A DNA stretch of 64,000 nt from Brevipalpus yothersi (lineage: Eukaryota > Arthropoda > Arachnida > Trombidiformes > Tenuipalpidae): positions 702,679 to 766,678 of the forward strand of contig QZCP01000112.1 of assembly GCA_003956705.1 (NCBI GenBank), read 5' to 3'. The notes beneath the pieces were generated by a model that searched no databases, was not told where the DNA came from, and worked only from the letters and a program-made list of their open reading frames with translations. Made by a program: the position numbers and the translations under genes. How positions within the stretch are numbered: position 1 is the stretch's first letter; every line of letters begins with the position of its first letter. Shown in pieces: positions 36,257 through 49,300 of the stretch.

Positions 36257-39200
36257 AAGGCGATGAGCCTCTCATCCATTACTTCTTCCTTCACTTATTG
36301 AAGTAATACACCTCTTGAAATCTTTCTGTATCAACGACTAGCGCCAAACTTTAATAAAACCTTTTCTATTCTAATTTTGTAATAAATCAATAGATTGATC
36401 ATCTGGACGAATTTGATTATTGAGCTTTCCTACCAAAATTCTCCCTACCAAGTTGAAAAATTTCATAAACATCTCTTGGTTCTGCTGTACGCTATCTTTC
36501 AGAAAATTTTTCCCACTCAAAATTTCATCCAGGATCAAACCCGATTCCAAAGATTTCAGTACAAATACATCACAACTGAGACAATTTCTCAAAAAATATT
36601 TGAAAATTCTCAAAACATTTTTGCCACTCCATTCTATGGGCCATTTCATACCTTCTAGGTTCGGAAATTCTCATGAAGTTCATGATATTCATTGATTTGA
36701 GTTTATCTTGTTCCCTTCCATCAACCTATTATTTTGACTAGAATTTGGCATTTAGTGTCCTCAACTGTTCTGTCTTGGACTAATTAGAGAATTAAAATAT
36801 TCAGTCATCTATTCAGAGGAATTCCTCTCATCAAAGCAAACGTACTGCTGATAGAAAATCTTTCCAAGCATGATGGAACATGAAGTCAAGCTTTCAGTTT
36901 GGTATGCTTCAGTGTCAAAAAAGCTTGGTTTTACCCTTCGCAAAATTTATTGGATTACAATAGGTATCTTAGGATAACTTTTCTCAAATGACCCGCTAAA
37001 CCTCATTCAAATCTTATTTACAAAAACAGATTCTGATCACCAAGGAATCGATGATGTCGAAAAGTTTGAGGAAAGATCCTTGGGATCGGTAGTGTGGGTT
37101 ACAGTTGCTCTCCACAATATTGCTTATTCCTAAGCAAGCACGTGCATCTTGTGATATCGATCTTGGATTTTCGCTTGTGCACCATACGTTGTTTCAAATA
37201 CAGAGAAATAAGCTTGACTAGTGTCATATTTTCTTTAACCACTACGAATGGAGTGTTTGAAAATTTTGAGTTGGTTGAAGTTCACCACAGGTAACAAATC
37301 TTCTTTACATATTGCAGCCTTAAAAGAGAATCTTGATTTTGATCAATAAAATCGATTGCATTCTCAAAAATGACCAAAGGAAATACAGATAAACGGAGAT
37401 GAGAGAAGTCTTGTCCATTTCATCCAATCGTAAAAGAGTGGTTAATCGAATTATTGCCTGATGATGATAAGAAGCTTTTGTTATCAGCTTTTGATCGATG
37501 ATGGTTGAAGAATCAAACACATTGTCAAAATTCACACACTAAAATAGATATAGCTTTCAGTGTTCGAGCTTGAGTAAAGTAGCTTCACTTTGACAAACTT
37601 TATTTCTCTCATGGTAACTTCGTTCTCTGTTCCACAAAAGTTTCTCTGCCAAGTCCATCGGGATATGTTTTTCCATCTCTTTTTGAACCCTGGCAGGAGT
37701 AATGGCCAGCAAATTCAAATGCAATTCGCTTGTTATCAGGAATTGAAGCAGCATAAGATCTGTCACAGGCAAAGTGATGACTGTCTCTCTAGAATAGTTT
37801 AAATGTGATCAGGATGATGGCTACCATGAAAAGAGAATTGGTTGTAAGTGATGCTCCCTGGAAATGAGAGAAGCCTTCGGCTGTTAAGGAATGAGGAAGA
37901 GAGAGAGAGAGAGAGAGAAAAAAGAAGTAACATAAGTTAAAACGAAGTAGGTTAGCACCAGTTGATTAACTGAGATATCTAAATTATTGTTAAAAGAACA
38001 TATATCTTTCGATCGAATCACCATCTCTATGGAATAGCCTCAAGAAAGGTTGATAAATCTAGAAATCTAGAAATTCCATTGATATCAAGATATTCTCCGA
38101 TCGAACTCACGGGACCATTCTATTATTCTCTATTTTGTTCACTTGTCCATGCAATATGGTCGATTATGGTCATTTCTTCTCGAACCCCAAAAATAACCTC
38201 TCAAATATACCTCATGAAAGGCTTCGAAAAAGGAACTGGTCTATGATCCCTAGGAGCAGTTTAATGTTCTTTTATCTTCCTTTCCATGGATTGTACAATT
38301 CTTCTTCCTTCAGTCCGAGTCATATGACTTCTCCATTATCATGATTACTAGGTCCTCGAAGACTAGCTTTACTTTTATCGAGACCACCGCTGCGAATAAC
38401 TTTCCTTCATGCAACGACTTTTTCTTAACTTTCCCTAGCAGCTCAAATGGATCATGAGAGGAAAAACAGAAGAAAAAATGTCGATTTACTTGAATACTCT
38501 TACCAACTTGATCTGACCAATTCATGGCATCTTAACACTGTTATTTAGTCTTCAGAGATCACTTTCATTCTCTGCATGAGATTAGGAAATTTAACAAGAT
38601 TTCTTTCTTCTCATCAATTTGAATATTCGTAAATGAGTGATGATATTCACAAATAAATCGAAGAGTTCAAGGATCGAAAAATAAATAGAACTGTTTGTGT
38701 ATTAAAACTTGTGGTAACGGTGCTGTATTGGTTCATGATATCAATCTGGATTCAAGCATCTAAGTATTATGAGACCAGCTCTACTGAGAGAGATCATAAG
38801 GAAGGTAAAAAATTTCCCGAATAATTACATATAGTTATTAGATAATAATATTTCCACGACAGATGTGATTCTTATTAATCGGAGGATTCAAATTCAGGTT
38901 ATCTGGTCGATATCAGATAACCTACTTGTCCTTGATGAGAATAAATATTGTGGATAAGTTATTTTGTTGCCAGCCAATAATAAATACAATAAGGGATCCG
39001 GAACACAAGCAAGATTCTGATAATAGGCTGGCTATTGTAATGCTACCGAATAGAGAATTGCACAGCAAGCCAGGATCAAACGACTTGTACTTCACATAAC
39101 TGTCTTTCCTAAATAACTGAATTTCGCTCTTCATGATCCCTCAGACTAGCTCATCTTTTGCAACAATGAAGCACCGGTAATCCTTCTCTCTCTCTCTAGA

Positions 39201-41660
39201 ACCACCGCAGGTTACTTAATTTATGAGAAAGAGAGCTTCAGAATACGAGAGAATAGTTTCAAGACGATCTATAAAACATGGATGTCAAAAAAGAGAATAC
39301 TTAGGGTGGTGGCGAAAGAGATGGAGAATTTTGTGGAGCAGTGACAGTGGACTAGAGAAGAATTGGAAGCGGAAAGAAAGAAATAGGTGTATCTTATTCA
39401 GGAAATGTGTGGGCATCAAGGCGAGAAAATTTTTCATGAAAAGTGGATACAGGTCTTTCTATTGAAGGAATGGTACATCCGCTTGATTTCAATTATGCTT
39501 GCCAGAGCTTTGTTTAATGTTTAATGAACCCTATTCTCTCCCTCATTTTACTTGAACAGCGTTCACAGTGGGAGCGATAGTTATGGCAAGAGACGGATTC
39601 AAATCAAGAGCAATTCTGATAAGCACGCAAGTCAATCTCAAGTTAAAAAGCTAACCTCAAAGAGATGGGAATAGGAAGAGAGGAGAAAAAACGAACAGAT
39701 GATTTGAGTTTTCATCAGTGCTAGTGAGTAATAGATAGCAAGTTCGATAGGAAATCACTGTATATGGCTTTGTTTCGTTCCAATTCTTGCCTGTCAAACA
39801 AAACTTGGATTCTGCACTCTTGAAACGGCTCACTTTTATGAGACAAAACATTCTTTTTCAAGATGCTCTTGTGTTGTTTCTCTTTGTGGTTCCAAATTAC
39901 AGACCATTTGAGTAGTGAATGAGGTCTTGGCAATTTCATTGCGAGATTGAGTACTTATCCAATTACAAAGAATAAGCAACGTGACTAGAGTACAGAATTC
40001 AAGTGAGGATTGGATTATTTGTGTCCATGAAATAGTTACATTTCCTACTGAGAGAGAGCGAGAGAAAATTATTCTAGTGGCTTCACTGTAATTTTGATTC
40101 TCTGATTTTTCCCTCATTTGTCCACTTTTGATTGAGCTCATAACATTGTATTGCTAACCTCAAGCCTGAGCTCTCTAGAAGTTTTCAGTATTATCTTTCA
40201 TTTGATAGCAGAATTCTTCTACTAGGTTAAGAAGCTACAGACAAGCTCCAAATTCTCATGATAAGGCTGAGCTGTTGGATGTCAACTTTTCTTAGCCATT
40301 TCAAGAGGAAAAAATTTTGAGACTATGATTATCTATAAGACAAATGATGTTCTTGGGAGTGTTGCGAAGAAGTCTACGGAATATACATGGACGAATCGCT
40401 TTTCGAGATGATCATAGAGGAATGTAGATCATAATCATTAAATTCGGTTTGGAATATATCTTTTCCTTTCGATGAAAAACAAAGAGTGGGATAGGAACGC
40501 TCAATTTGGTGTATTATGGTGGAGTACTTATCACAGGCCCACTCATGATCGAATGTAATTATGCAGCTCAATGATATAAGCTCCTCACGCAATGCCCAAC
40601 AATCGTCACGAGAGCGAAAAGAAGATAAGTACACGAGGCCCGGCAGGTAGAGGAGTGGGAGGAAGTTGCGAACAGCTGAGAATATCACACCATGTGAGCC
40701 CCAGATCAGTTGAGCATCGATAGAACATGATACATATTCTGTGCGTCAAACATTCTCGATTCTGGCTCATCATAAGCTCTACAGTCAACTCCCTTTGCCA
40801 GCCTGGCTCGAATCACGCTGTTTCAATCAGCCCTCGTTCGAGGTGGCAAATATCCATGATGCTATGACAAGCTTGTCCTAATCCTATAATATAACCGTCA
40901 AATGATTAGATTCGATAAGATTTGCGGTCTGTTGGATAGTGATGAAACAGAGATGCCCAAAGAAATGGAGCGAGCGAGCCAAGGGATAAATTCTGAATCT
41001 TATATTGGTTTTATCAGGCTCAAATGGGGCTATCATTAGCGGAATATCTGATTTGCTTCTCTTTTTATCTTTGTTTGTGTGTGTAGGTAGCCATGTGTGT
41101 TCAGATGGACTTTATTATTCAGTGTGATTCACATGGTTCCGATGATTCGCACTTTTTTCTGATTCTCTGAATGGTAGCTCATCAAAGTCAGGCTGTGATT
41201 AGATTGAATTTTCAGCGGAAATGATTGTCGATGAGAAAACTTGTGGATTCTTATCTACCCTAATGAGAGTGATCTCGTTTCTCTATGATTATGATTGCTA
41301 AAAGCTTCAATTTTTGCCATGTCTCGAGCAATATCCATTAGTAGTTATGGTATATAGCCTCACATGATTACTTCAACTTAACCTGCATGTAACTATATTG
41401 TGGTGAATTTCAGAGTTCATTCATCAGTTTTGGGGTTCCAAGAAGCAATCAATTAACCCCACTCTAGGGCAGTGATTCGAATCAAAGAGCAGGCAAATTT
41501 TTCCATTCATGGTCTTCTGAAGCTGAAACTGAATGTTTGCTGAGATCCTTTTAATCTAAATATTCTCCCATCATACGCTCTTCGTTGATTTGTGTTAAAT
41601 TAATTATGCCACAAATGCATCATTCCCTATGTTTCCATTTTCTACTCATCTCATGTTTTT

Positions 41661-41665
41661 AAGAG

Positions 41666-41720
<55 letters not shown>

Positions 41721-41724
41721 GAGA
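41661..41724. repeat. GAAA/GA microsatellite
   Basis: A run of (GAAA)n passes into (GA)n over about 64 bases in the region downstream of the Beat-like exons. On the strand of that gene it is CT-rich. Confidence 0.85.
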
Positions 41725-43391
41725 TTTGTATTAAATATAATACTACAGAGACTGTAATAATGATGGAGAAGCCCTCATCAATATCATTAGGAGGCTATGC
41801 AAAGTAGAAAGGAGAACCACATGAGAAAAGAGTTTGCGTTTCCTTGGGAAAACAATCTTATCCTCACGATTCGAGAAATTTGCTCATTTTCAACCTTGAA
41901 GTGCCCGTAATTTCTGCCAGAGAAGCTTCCGATTCATACTTCCTCTGGTAGGTAAAACACATAATTTGAACTTGTATCCTTCCAAATTGGTAACACCTCT
42001 CAATCCTCCAGAATTGTGTGAGTCTAAACCTGTACACCCAGCAAAAAAGATTTAGCCTATCATGGAAAAAGATGCTCTGTATAAATCGGAACAAAGTAGA
42101 GGTTTTTCTACACAGAAATAGATTCTGATTCGAGAGACCTAAGTTAAAGATGATGATAGTAATTACACTGATAATTCAAGATTACTGGGAGCTTCAGATT
42201 CCGTGAGATAATGAGACAAGACACAAGACACAAGGTTGTATTTGCTCTTCCAAGTAAAGCTGAGTGCTTTTAGAGGCATTGGAACATTTCATTTCGAACA
42301 TCAAAGATCATGCTCTGATGAGCAGATCATACCGAATTTTGACCATTGAACAGACTGATAAAATGACATCATTCTTAGCGGAAAAAATACGGAGAGCTTC
42401 TCAACTTGGTCTGTGATTTCACTGCTATCATTTTATGATCAATGACAACCATTTTGAAAACGCGGTGATTCGGCTTCTCTCAATACTTGCTCGAGGTCAG
42501 AGTTCTCCCAGAACGTAGAAATAAACGGTTTGTCCCCTTCCATGAATCATCAGCAAGAACAACCTCAGCTTCTAAATTATGCATGAAGAATGATCAATAT
42601 CAAGCTAAAGTTCTAGACCATTCTTTACTTCCTGCTCAACAATAGGAAAACTTTTGCGGTAATGCACGTGTTGATGCTTCAATTTAACTGACTAGGGATC
42701 ACGGTGATCTCACTTCTAGGAAGACCCATGTAAAACCCAAACTTACTATCGTACCATAAATTTTGTGATTTAATGTGAAATGTCATCATCTTTTCCCGCT
42801 TTTTGTACTCTCTTTTTTCCCTTGTATTGGACGAGTGATAATTCTCATGATTCCCATGTCTTATAAAGTCAATTCTATTTTGAATTTGCTTTCGAGTAGA
42901 ACTGAATAATGAAAAGTAAATGGATGGCGTGGGGTTGGGCAGCAATAGAATCATCTTTCGATACTCTCGAGTGGAGATGGAGAATATGAGATCCCGAGAA
43001 AAACATTAGATGGTCCCGCATCAGTATTTTCCACAACCACCCACCTCTACTATTCTAAAAGTTTTTCACTGACTATGCATTATCTAAAAAGAACATAATG
43101 AATATCCTGAAATTATCTCTTTTCTCTCTCTCTCTTTCTCTCTCTCTCTCTTTCTCTCCTTCTTTCTTTCTTTCTTTTTTCTTTCTCCACTATTCCCATT
43201 AATTTGAACTCTTTCAAGCTTATGAACCTCAACTTCCAACAGAGAAGTAAATCGATTAAATTTGTAGTTGATATACTGCTGTTTCCAGCAGTAAGATCAT
43301 TTTCTTAGGCTCACAGGCTGCTGATTAGTCAAGAATCGAGCGAGAAAAGGGGAAAAATAGATATTTGCTTAATCAAAAAATGAGTACTTAC

Positions 43392-46300
43392 AGATCACTC
43401 TCAATTTTTGTGAATTCTTAACCGTCCTGAATCGAGGTCCTTCTGCAGATACTTCACACTTATATATTCCACCACTCTTATGATCTGTTGTGTTCAGAAA
43501 AATATCACCTAAATTTGATCTGGACAACTGTGAAGAGAAAATAATTTATACAATAAGTTATTCGAATATGTTCTGAATACATGATGAATCATAATCCAAG
43601 TCATTTGATTCAAAGAACCATCATGTAGAATGAATTTTGTTCGAAGGGGAAAACAATTTGAAAAAAGTGGAAAAACTCAGAGTAACTTTTAGATCATAGA
43701 CTCGATCTCTTGGGGTAAATATTTTCTGTTTTCAGTTATACAGAAAATGATTTAGAGTTCCTCTAGATCTTTTCAGTGAATTTTCAGTATTTTCATCAGT
43801 TTGAGAAACTCCTCTCCTTCTTCACTGAGAAACTTCTTAACTTGAATTAAAAATCTACTCCAGGATAGAATCTATGAAAAAGCCATCACTTCCAATTGGA
43901 GAAAAGGAATATTCCGAATAATATACAAATATGCTCATCACCTCCTCAACCTTTAACAATCAGAGAAATATCAGAGAATTTTCTGTTCACAAAATTTATC
44001 TGTGAAAAAAGAGAATGATGTGAAGTGCAGTAGTAGAGTAAAAGGCTTTGATACTATATAAGTAGAAGGGAAGCGAGAGTTGCAGAGTGAAAACAACTTA
44101 TTACGGTGAATAATTTGTCTTCCAAATCACTGAGAACCTCTGATTGCCTTTACGCGTTGAAAAGTCTAACTGCTATTTTATTGCCACAATTGCTTTCTTA
44201 ATTTCCTCTCTTTTCTCAATCAAACTAATTGAGCATTTCCACACTTAATTTGACTTTCTGATGGTGTTCAGCATAGTTTGATTCGTTTGTGAAAGTTTCC
44301 ACTCTATTCACAACCGATCGATCATCATGATGTCTCCAGTCAGAGCTCAATCTTTTGGAGAGATATGATAAACTTTGTCTCAAAAATTCAAACCATCATT
44401 ATTTCAATCAGTATCTTCAATTCAGTAACTCTTAGGGCTGATTAAGATCGACAATCATACTTGATGACAATTCATGACGCTTTTGTGTTTGATGGCCACT
44501 CATCAATTATTTCTCATGTAAACTGGATTGGTCAAGAAATTAAATCCATCATTGATTTGATCCGTTTATTTTCCTCAGGATTTCTATCTCCCCTACTTCT
44601 TTCTCCTTCTTTCCCTAGAAATGAAAGTCATTTCAAAGAGACAGGCAAAGTACTTTTTCGGGTCATAGAAGCGTCAATGGTTTTCTCTCCCCAGAGATTG
44701 TTGAACACATCAAGCGAAAGGAAAGTGAACTGAGAAGCAAAAAAATAGGGCTGCGATCGCAATCATTCATCATTCGATGATTCCCGTTGATATTGGCCTC
44801 CTTGGCTTGATTGGTATAAGAAAATCGTCAATCAAAGTGTCCCAATCGAGAAGAAAGAGTCAAAAACAGAGGAAGTAAATTTGAAAGGTATCGCATTTCA
44901 AGTGATGCACTTTGATGATATCTCACAAAAAAATTTCTCTCTCTCTCTTTCTCTTTCCTACTTTCCTCTTGAATCCTCATCAGGTGATCCATCATGAATC
45001 ATGACCAAATATAAACAACGATCAGCATTTGGCTTCTTTTTCTTGAGTTATTTTCGAACGCTCTTGACATTCCATTCGGCATGACTACTTGTCTACACGA
45101 TCATAAGTATGCTGGATCTAGCCATTGAAAAAAAATCTCTTCATGCAATTCACTTTGGAGAGACTCAATGAACTCGACTGGAAATCCTTTAAGCTCACTG
45201 ATTGTAGTTTGACAGTCGATAGTATCAAAAAGAGTTTGTTTCGCATTCAGATTAACAAATTGCATGATTTTCTGATCCCCAGGAGTGCATTGAATGTGAA
45301 ATATGATTTAGAGGTGAGGAAGAGAAAATGAAGAAAAGCGTCTTGAGAGAGACTGATTCTGGATTCCGGTCGCATCTTCCTGATAGTACTACATGACAAA
45401 TGAATACTGCAATACTGGCGGAGAATCTCAATTCATCCATCATATTTTGATATTATTCTGACTAGATATCAGCAACACACTCAGCTCCAAAATCGTATCA
45501 GCTTATGAATAGAATTCTGACAGCCTGTATGGGAGCACACGAAGAAATATGCTGAATTCTATTTCAACTTCAAACTTTGATTCGCTTCACCAGAAAGAGA
45601 TAGCTTTCTACACATATTCTACTGGAAATCACTTCACACTTGGCCCTCTTGGTTCTCATTTCAGTCCTCTGCTGCCAAAAGTGTCTTCAGTAGTATGAAT
45701 TATCTCTGCATAGCAGAAAATGTTTGCTTGTTTTCGAGTCGAATGAATCCATGAGCTTTTCTGTCCAAAGAATTGGTGGTCCTGAAGATATGAGCATAAG
45801 CTACAATCTCTGTGGTTTATAAGGTTATCTTATCGATCAGTTTGAGGCTTGATTTTGATCAATGATATTCGGTTACTGAACTCGATTGAATTTTATCGAG
45901 CGTGTTGAAAAATCATGCCTTCAAAACTCATTCATACTTTTTCTCTTCTCTACTACCCTACATCTGAGACTAATGTCTCAGAAAATTTTCTCTTCTTCCT
46001 CTAGTTGAAACCAAATCTTTACTTACAATCGCTCAATATAGTCACCAAAGGGGTTGACCTGGAGACGCACACATAAGAATTGTAATCAGAATATGGATGG
46101 AATATGGAAGGACAAGTTATCTGAATGCAAAATTATTTCATCTCCACTGCAATCGAACCTCGATCACGACAATTCAACTCACGCCTCTCTGTTTGCCTTT
46201 TATTATATACAGAGTACAAGCTCGGCGGTAGGTTGAGATGAGTTCAGATATGATCCGAAAATCGATTTCATGTGTATGAGTTGAGTTTATGTCGTGCGAT

Positions 46301-49300
46301 TCGCCCGGTGCTTCTATTCACCACTCATATGGCCGCTAATATCGGTGACTTTGGCTTTATCGACCAATATCATGCAAAGATATCTATGATATAGATCCAA
46401 AAAGTAATAGAAATTGTGAATCATTTCGATATATCTGTTTCACAATGATCAAGTGAATGAGAAAGGGAGAGCTTCCTAGAAATCAACTGCGGCCATGTAG
46501 TCCAATATTTTCGAGTATTCATGAGAGCAACTGCTTCAAATCCAATCAATATTTCTTGTTCGACGAAACCTGAAGATCTAAGAAATGAAAGACATTTGCA
46601 AGCCAATCAGATCATCTTCCTGTTCATAAGATATCATTCTGTCCATGGGAGAGGCATTTCCAGAAAGTCATTTTGTTATGAGCCCATCGAATGTTCTCTT
46701 GAGAAAATTGAGCTCAATTCTTCAATAGATGGAATACCAAGAGTAGGTGAATGAAGCGTATGCATTCTCCAAAAATGCAGGCCTCATCGATAACAAAAGT
46801 TTGGTGAACATTTTCTTCAAGAATCTTCTGAAAATCTCCATGTTACACGGGATTTGCATAAGAAGTGGTGGAAAGTGGAGCAGGGAGCAATTTATTTGCC
46901 TTTCAGAGTTGTTTCGAATGATGTTGATTAAAGGGATTCTTGTGTCTAAATTGAATCATATGATCAGACTAACTCGATGTTTCTGATAAAACTGTGTATG
47001 CGAGCGTGTGTGAGGGTGAAAAAGTATACTATTAGAAGAAAAAGAATACGTAGAGTAATACAACCTCCTCCGGGCACATTCATAGATATAACCTATTTGC
47101 GAATAAATTCTGGTGATAAAGTGGAAGCATTTAAGATTTTTTCATTAATTGTGCTTACTCTCATCAGATTTTGGAGCCACACATATGTGGCTCTAGACTA
47201 AGATAGTACTGCCAGTGATGGATGGCTGATCCCTCGGCGCACTTGAAACAATCCTGAAAGCGAGCTTTTTCTCTTCTTCTTCTTCTTCTTCTTCTTCTCC
47301 TTTTCCTTCTTCTTCATCTTTCTCTTCTATTCTCACAAGAGATTCTGCGAGAGAAAACAGTGAAGCACTGTCTTCGCTTAAAATGCTCGTATATATATAC
47401 AAGCTGCCTTACATCCAGTTCACTCTGGATTAAATACAAGTCGCTCTCAAAATTTTCGCAATATTGAGGCCAAAGAATATTGGTTTTACAGTGAAAGATG
47501 ACGATCATCTCATGAAAGCAAGTCATCTTGCTTCTTTTCAACATCAAGTGCCACATTTCCAGGCTGAGCAATACTTCTTTGATCCACAAAATATATATAT
47601 TGGGGTTATCGAATGTTGGACATTTTTGTTTGTCCATTTGAGAGGGGACAAGTGAAAGTAGAGAGAGAGAGAGATCTGAGATACATGTGAGTGTAAGGCG
47701 AACATGTAATGAAGCTGGGCAAGTTAGGAGCAAACCAATCCATCACAAGTAGAGACTTTCTGCCCTCCGGTGTCTTCAGGTGGAGTAGCATCTTGGGGGC
47801 AGAGGTGAGAGGTTGGAGAGATGGATCGAGAGGGTGAAAAACAAGGATCCATACAGCTATGAACATTCAGCTAATGAACTTGTCGCAAGAGCTTGCCACA
47901 TGTAGTAGGCAAACATGAGTGATGGAGCGATTCCTGAATTAATGTAAGTTTGATGAGATTAGTTCGCCTGAATTCGTGATAAATCATCGTCGATTATCTT
48001 CTTATTATGTTTCCATGATTGTACAACACTCATCAACATGATTCTGCGGATATTTGCCCGGAAGATTGACAAACAAACTGCTTGCATGCCAAGATCTCTC
48101 CTCTGAATAAGCTCTCTAATTCTCAGAATCACAATGTTTATAATAAGCATCCTTCATCTATCCTTGAGTTAGAAAACTCTTCCTCTCTCTCTTTCGCTCT
48201 CTCACTTTTCATTGTTTTAAAACAGTGAAGTCTATCTCACTCATATAACAAGATATACAGATTTTAAAGCTGATTTCAGTGACCTTCACAGGGCTCAAAA
48301 CCTTATTTTATCATGATTGATCGATTAATATTGAGACTAAGTGAGTGAGAAGAAGAGCGATTGTACAAAAAGTATGATATAAATGAGGAATTCTTTTGAT
48401 AGGATTTCCCCTGTGATAGATCGTTGACTGATAGAGGATGATAACTCATGCTTGAAAATGACCAGAAAAAGAACAGGAGAGAGAGAAAGGTTATAAAAGA
48501 GCACCTACACACGCCATAATTGATACAAATGTGGTTTCGACTAACATACGATGGCTCACAGATATTAACGAGCTATTGATTGACATTCATCGATAATATA
48601 GCTCGAATAAATGAAGTTTACAGAGCAGCTTTGTTGCCATTATCATTCTCTCAGGGCTATGAGCCTTCCCATTGACGCTTGCTCCATCAGCTTACTATTG
48701 TGGATAGATGAAATCGATTTGTTCAATTGAGAGCATTTCTGGTAGATAATCTTTCCCAATCAAGATGAAAGGGAGAAAATGTCAATTCTAGTCTGACCAT
48801 CATAGCTTGTCACCTCGAGTAGAAGATTAACAAGTGATTAAACCAAATTTTACGCAAAGCTAACAGAGACTTTGGATGAGTGCTAGGATTGATAGTCTCA
48901 TGGAAAGAATTCACTTTGCTCATGTATCTGTAACTTGACGCAAAGAATTCCTGAGTAAGATTGAGTTCTGAATGCCTGCAATTATGGATCTCGATCAGTT
49001 CGTGCAACTTGGTGAAGAGGAATAAAAAGCATTTTCCCTTACTTCCGAGACCGCCTCTGATTGCCATTGTTTTTCCTCCATCTTTCTCTCTTTTTCCCGA
49101 GCCAACTGTTCCAGAATAGCTCTAATAACTTGTCAGTCTATTTCAGTGTGTTTGACGTAATATCACGAGCATAGACTGTCATCGCATGAGGCGATGGCCA
49201 AGTGAATCAGAATCAATGTGACTAGCTCAACAATGGATGCAAATGATAGCTCTCCACTGCTGACAGAACCTCGTGCCTGGTGGACATCGACTAATTAATA

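Larger units (their letters stand above)
35750..43391. other. 7.6 kb downstream of the last resolved Beat-like exon
   Basis: This stretch should contain the missing 3' exons of the Beat-like gene on the minus strand, unless they lie further away. I searched donor-like sites and second-Ig motifs on the minus strand and found none convincing. Present are a CTAGATGGCGAC motif on the minus strand at 35766-35777, an 18-bp palindrome TGTAAAGGCGCCTTTACA at 36239-36256, a short (GA)n at about 37894-37919, a GAAA/GA tract at 41661-41724 and a CT/TTTC tract at 43120-43180. Confidence 0.45.

Noticed and set aside
42679..42954. minus-strand frame with NLWYDSK, as a possible Beat second-Ig exon
   Set aside because: No flanking cysteines in Ig spacing and no acceptor upstream of it.
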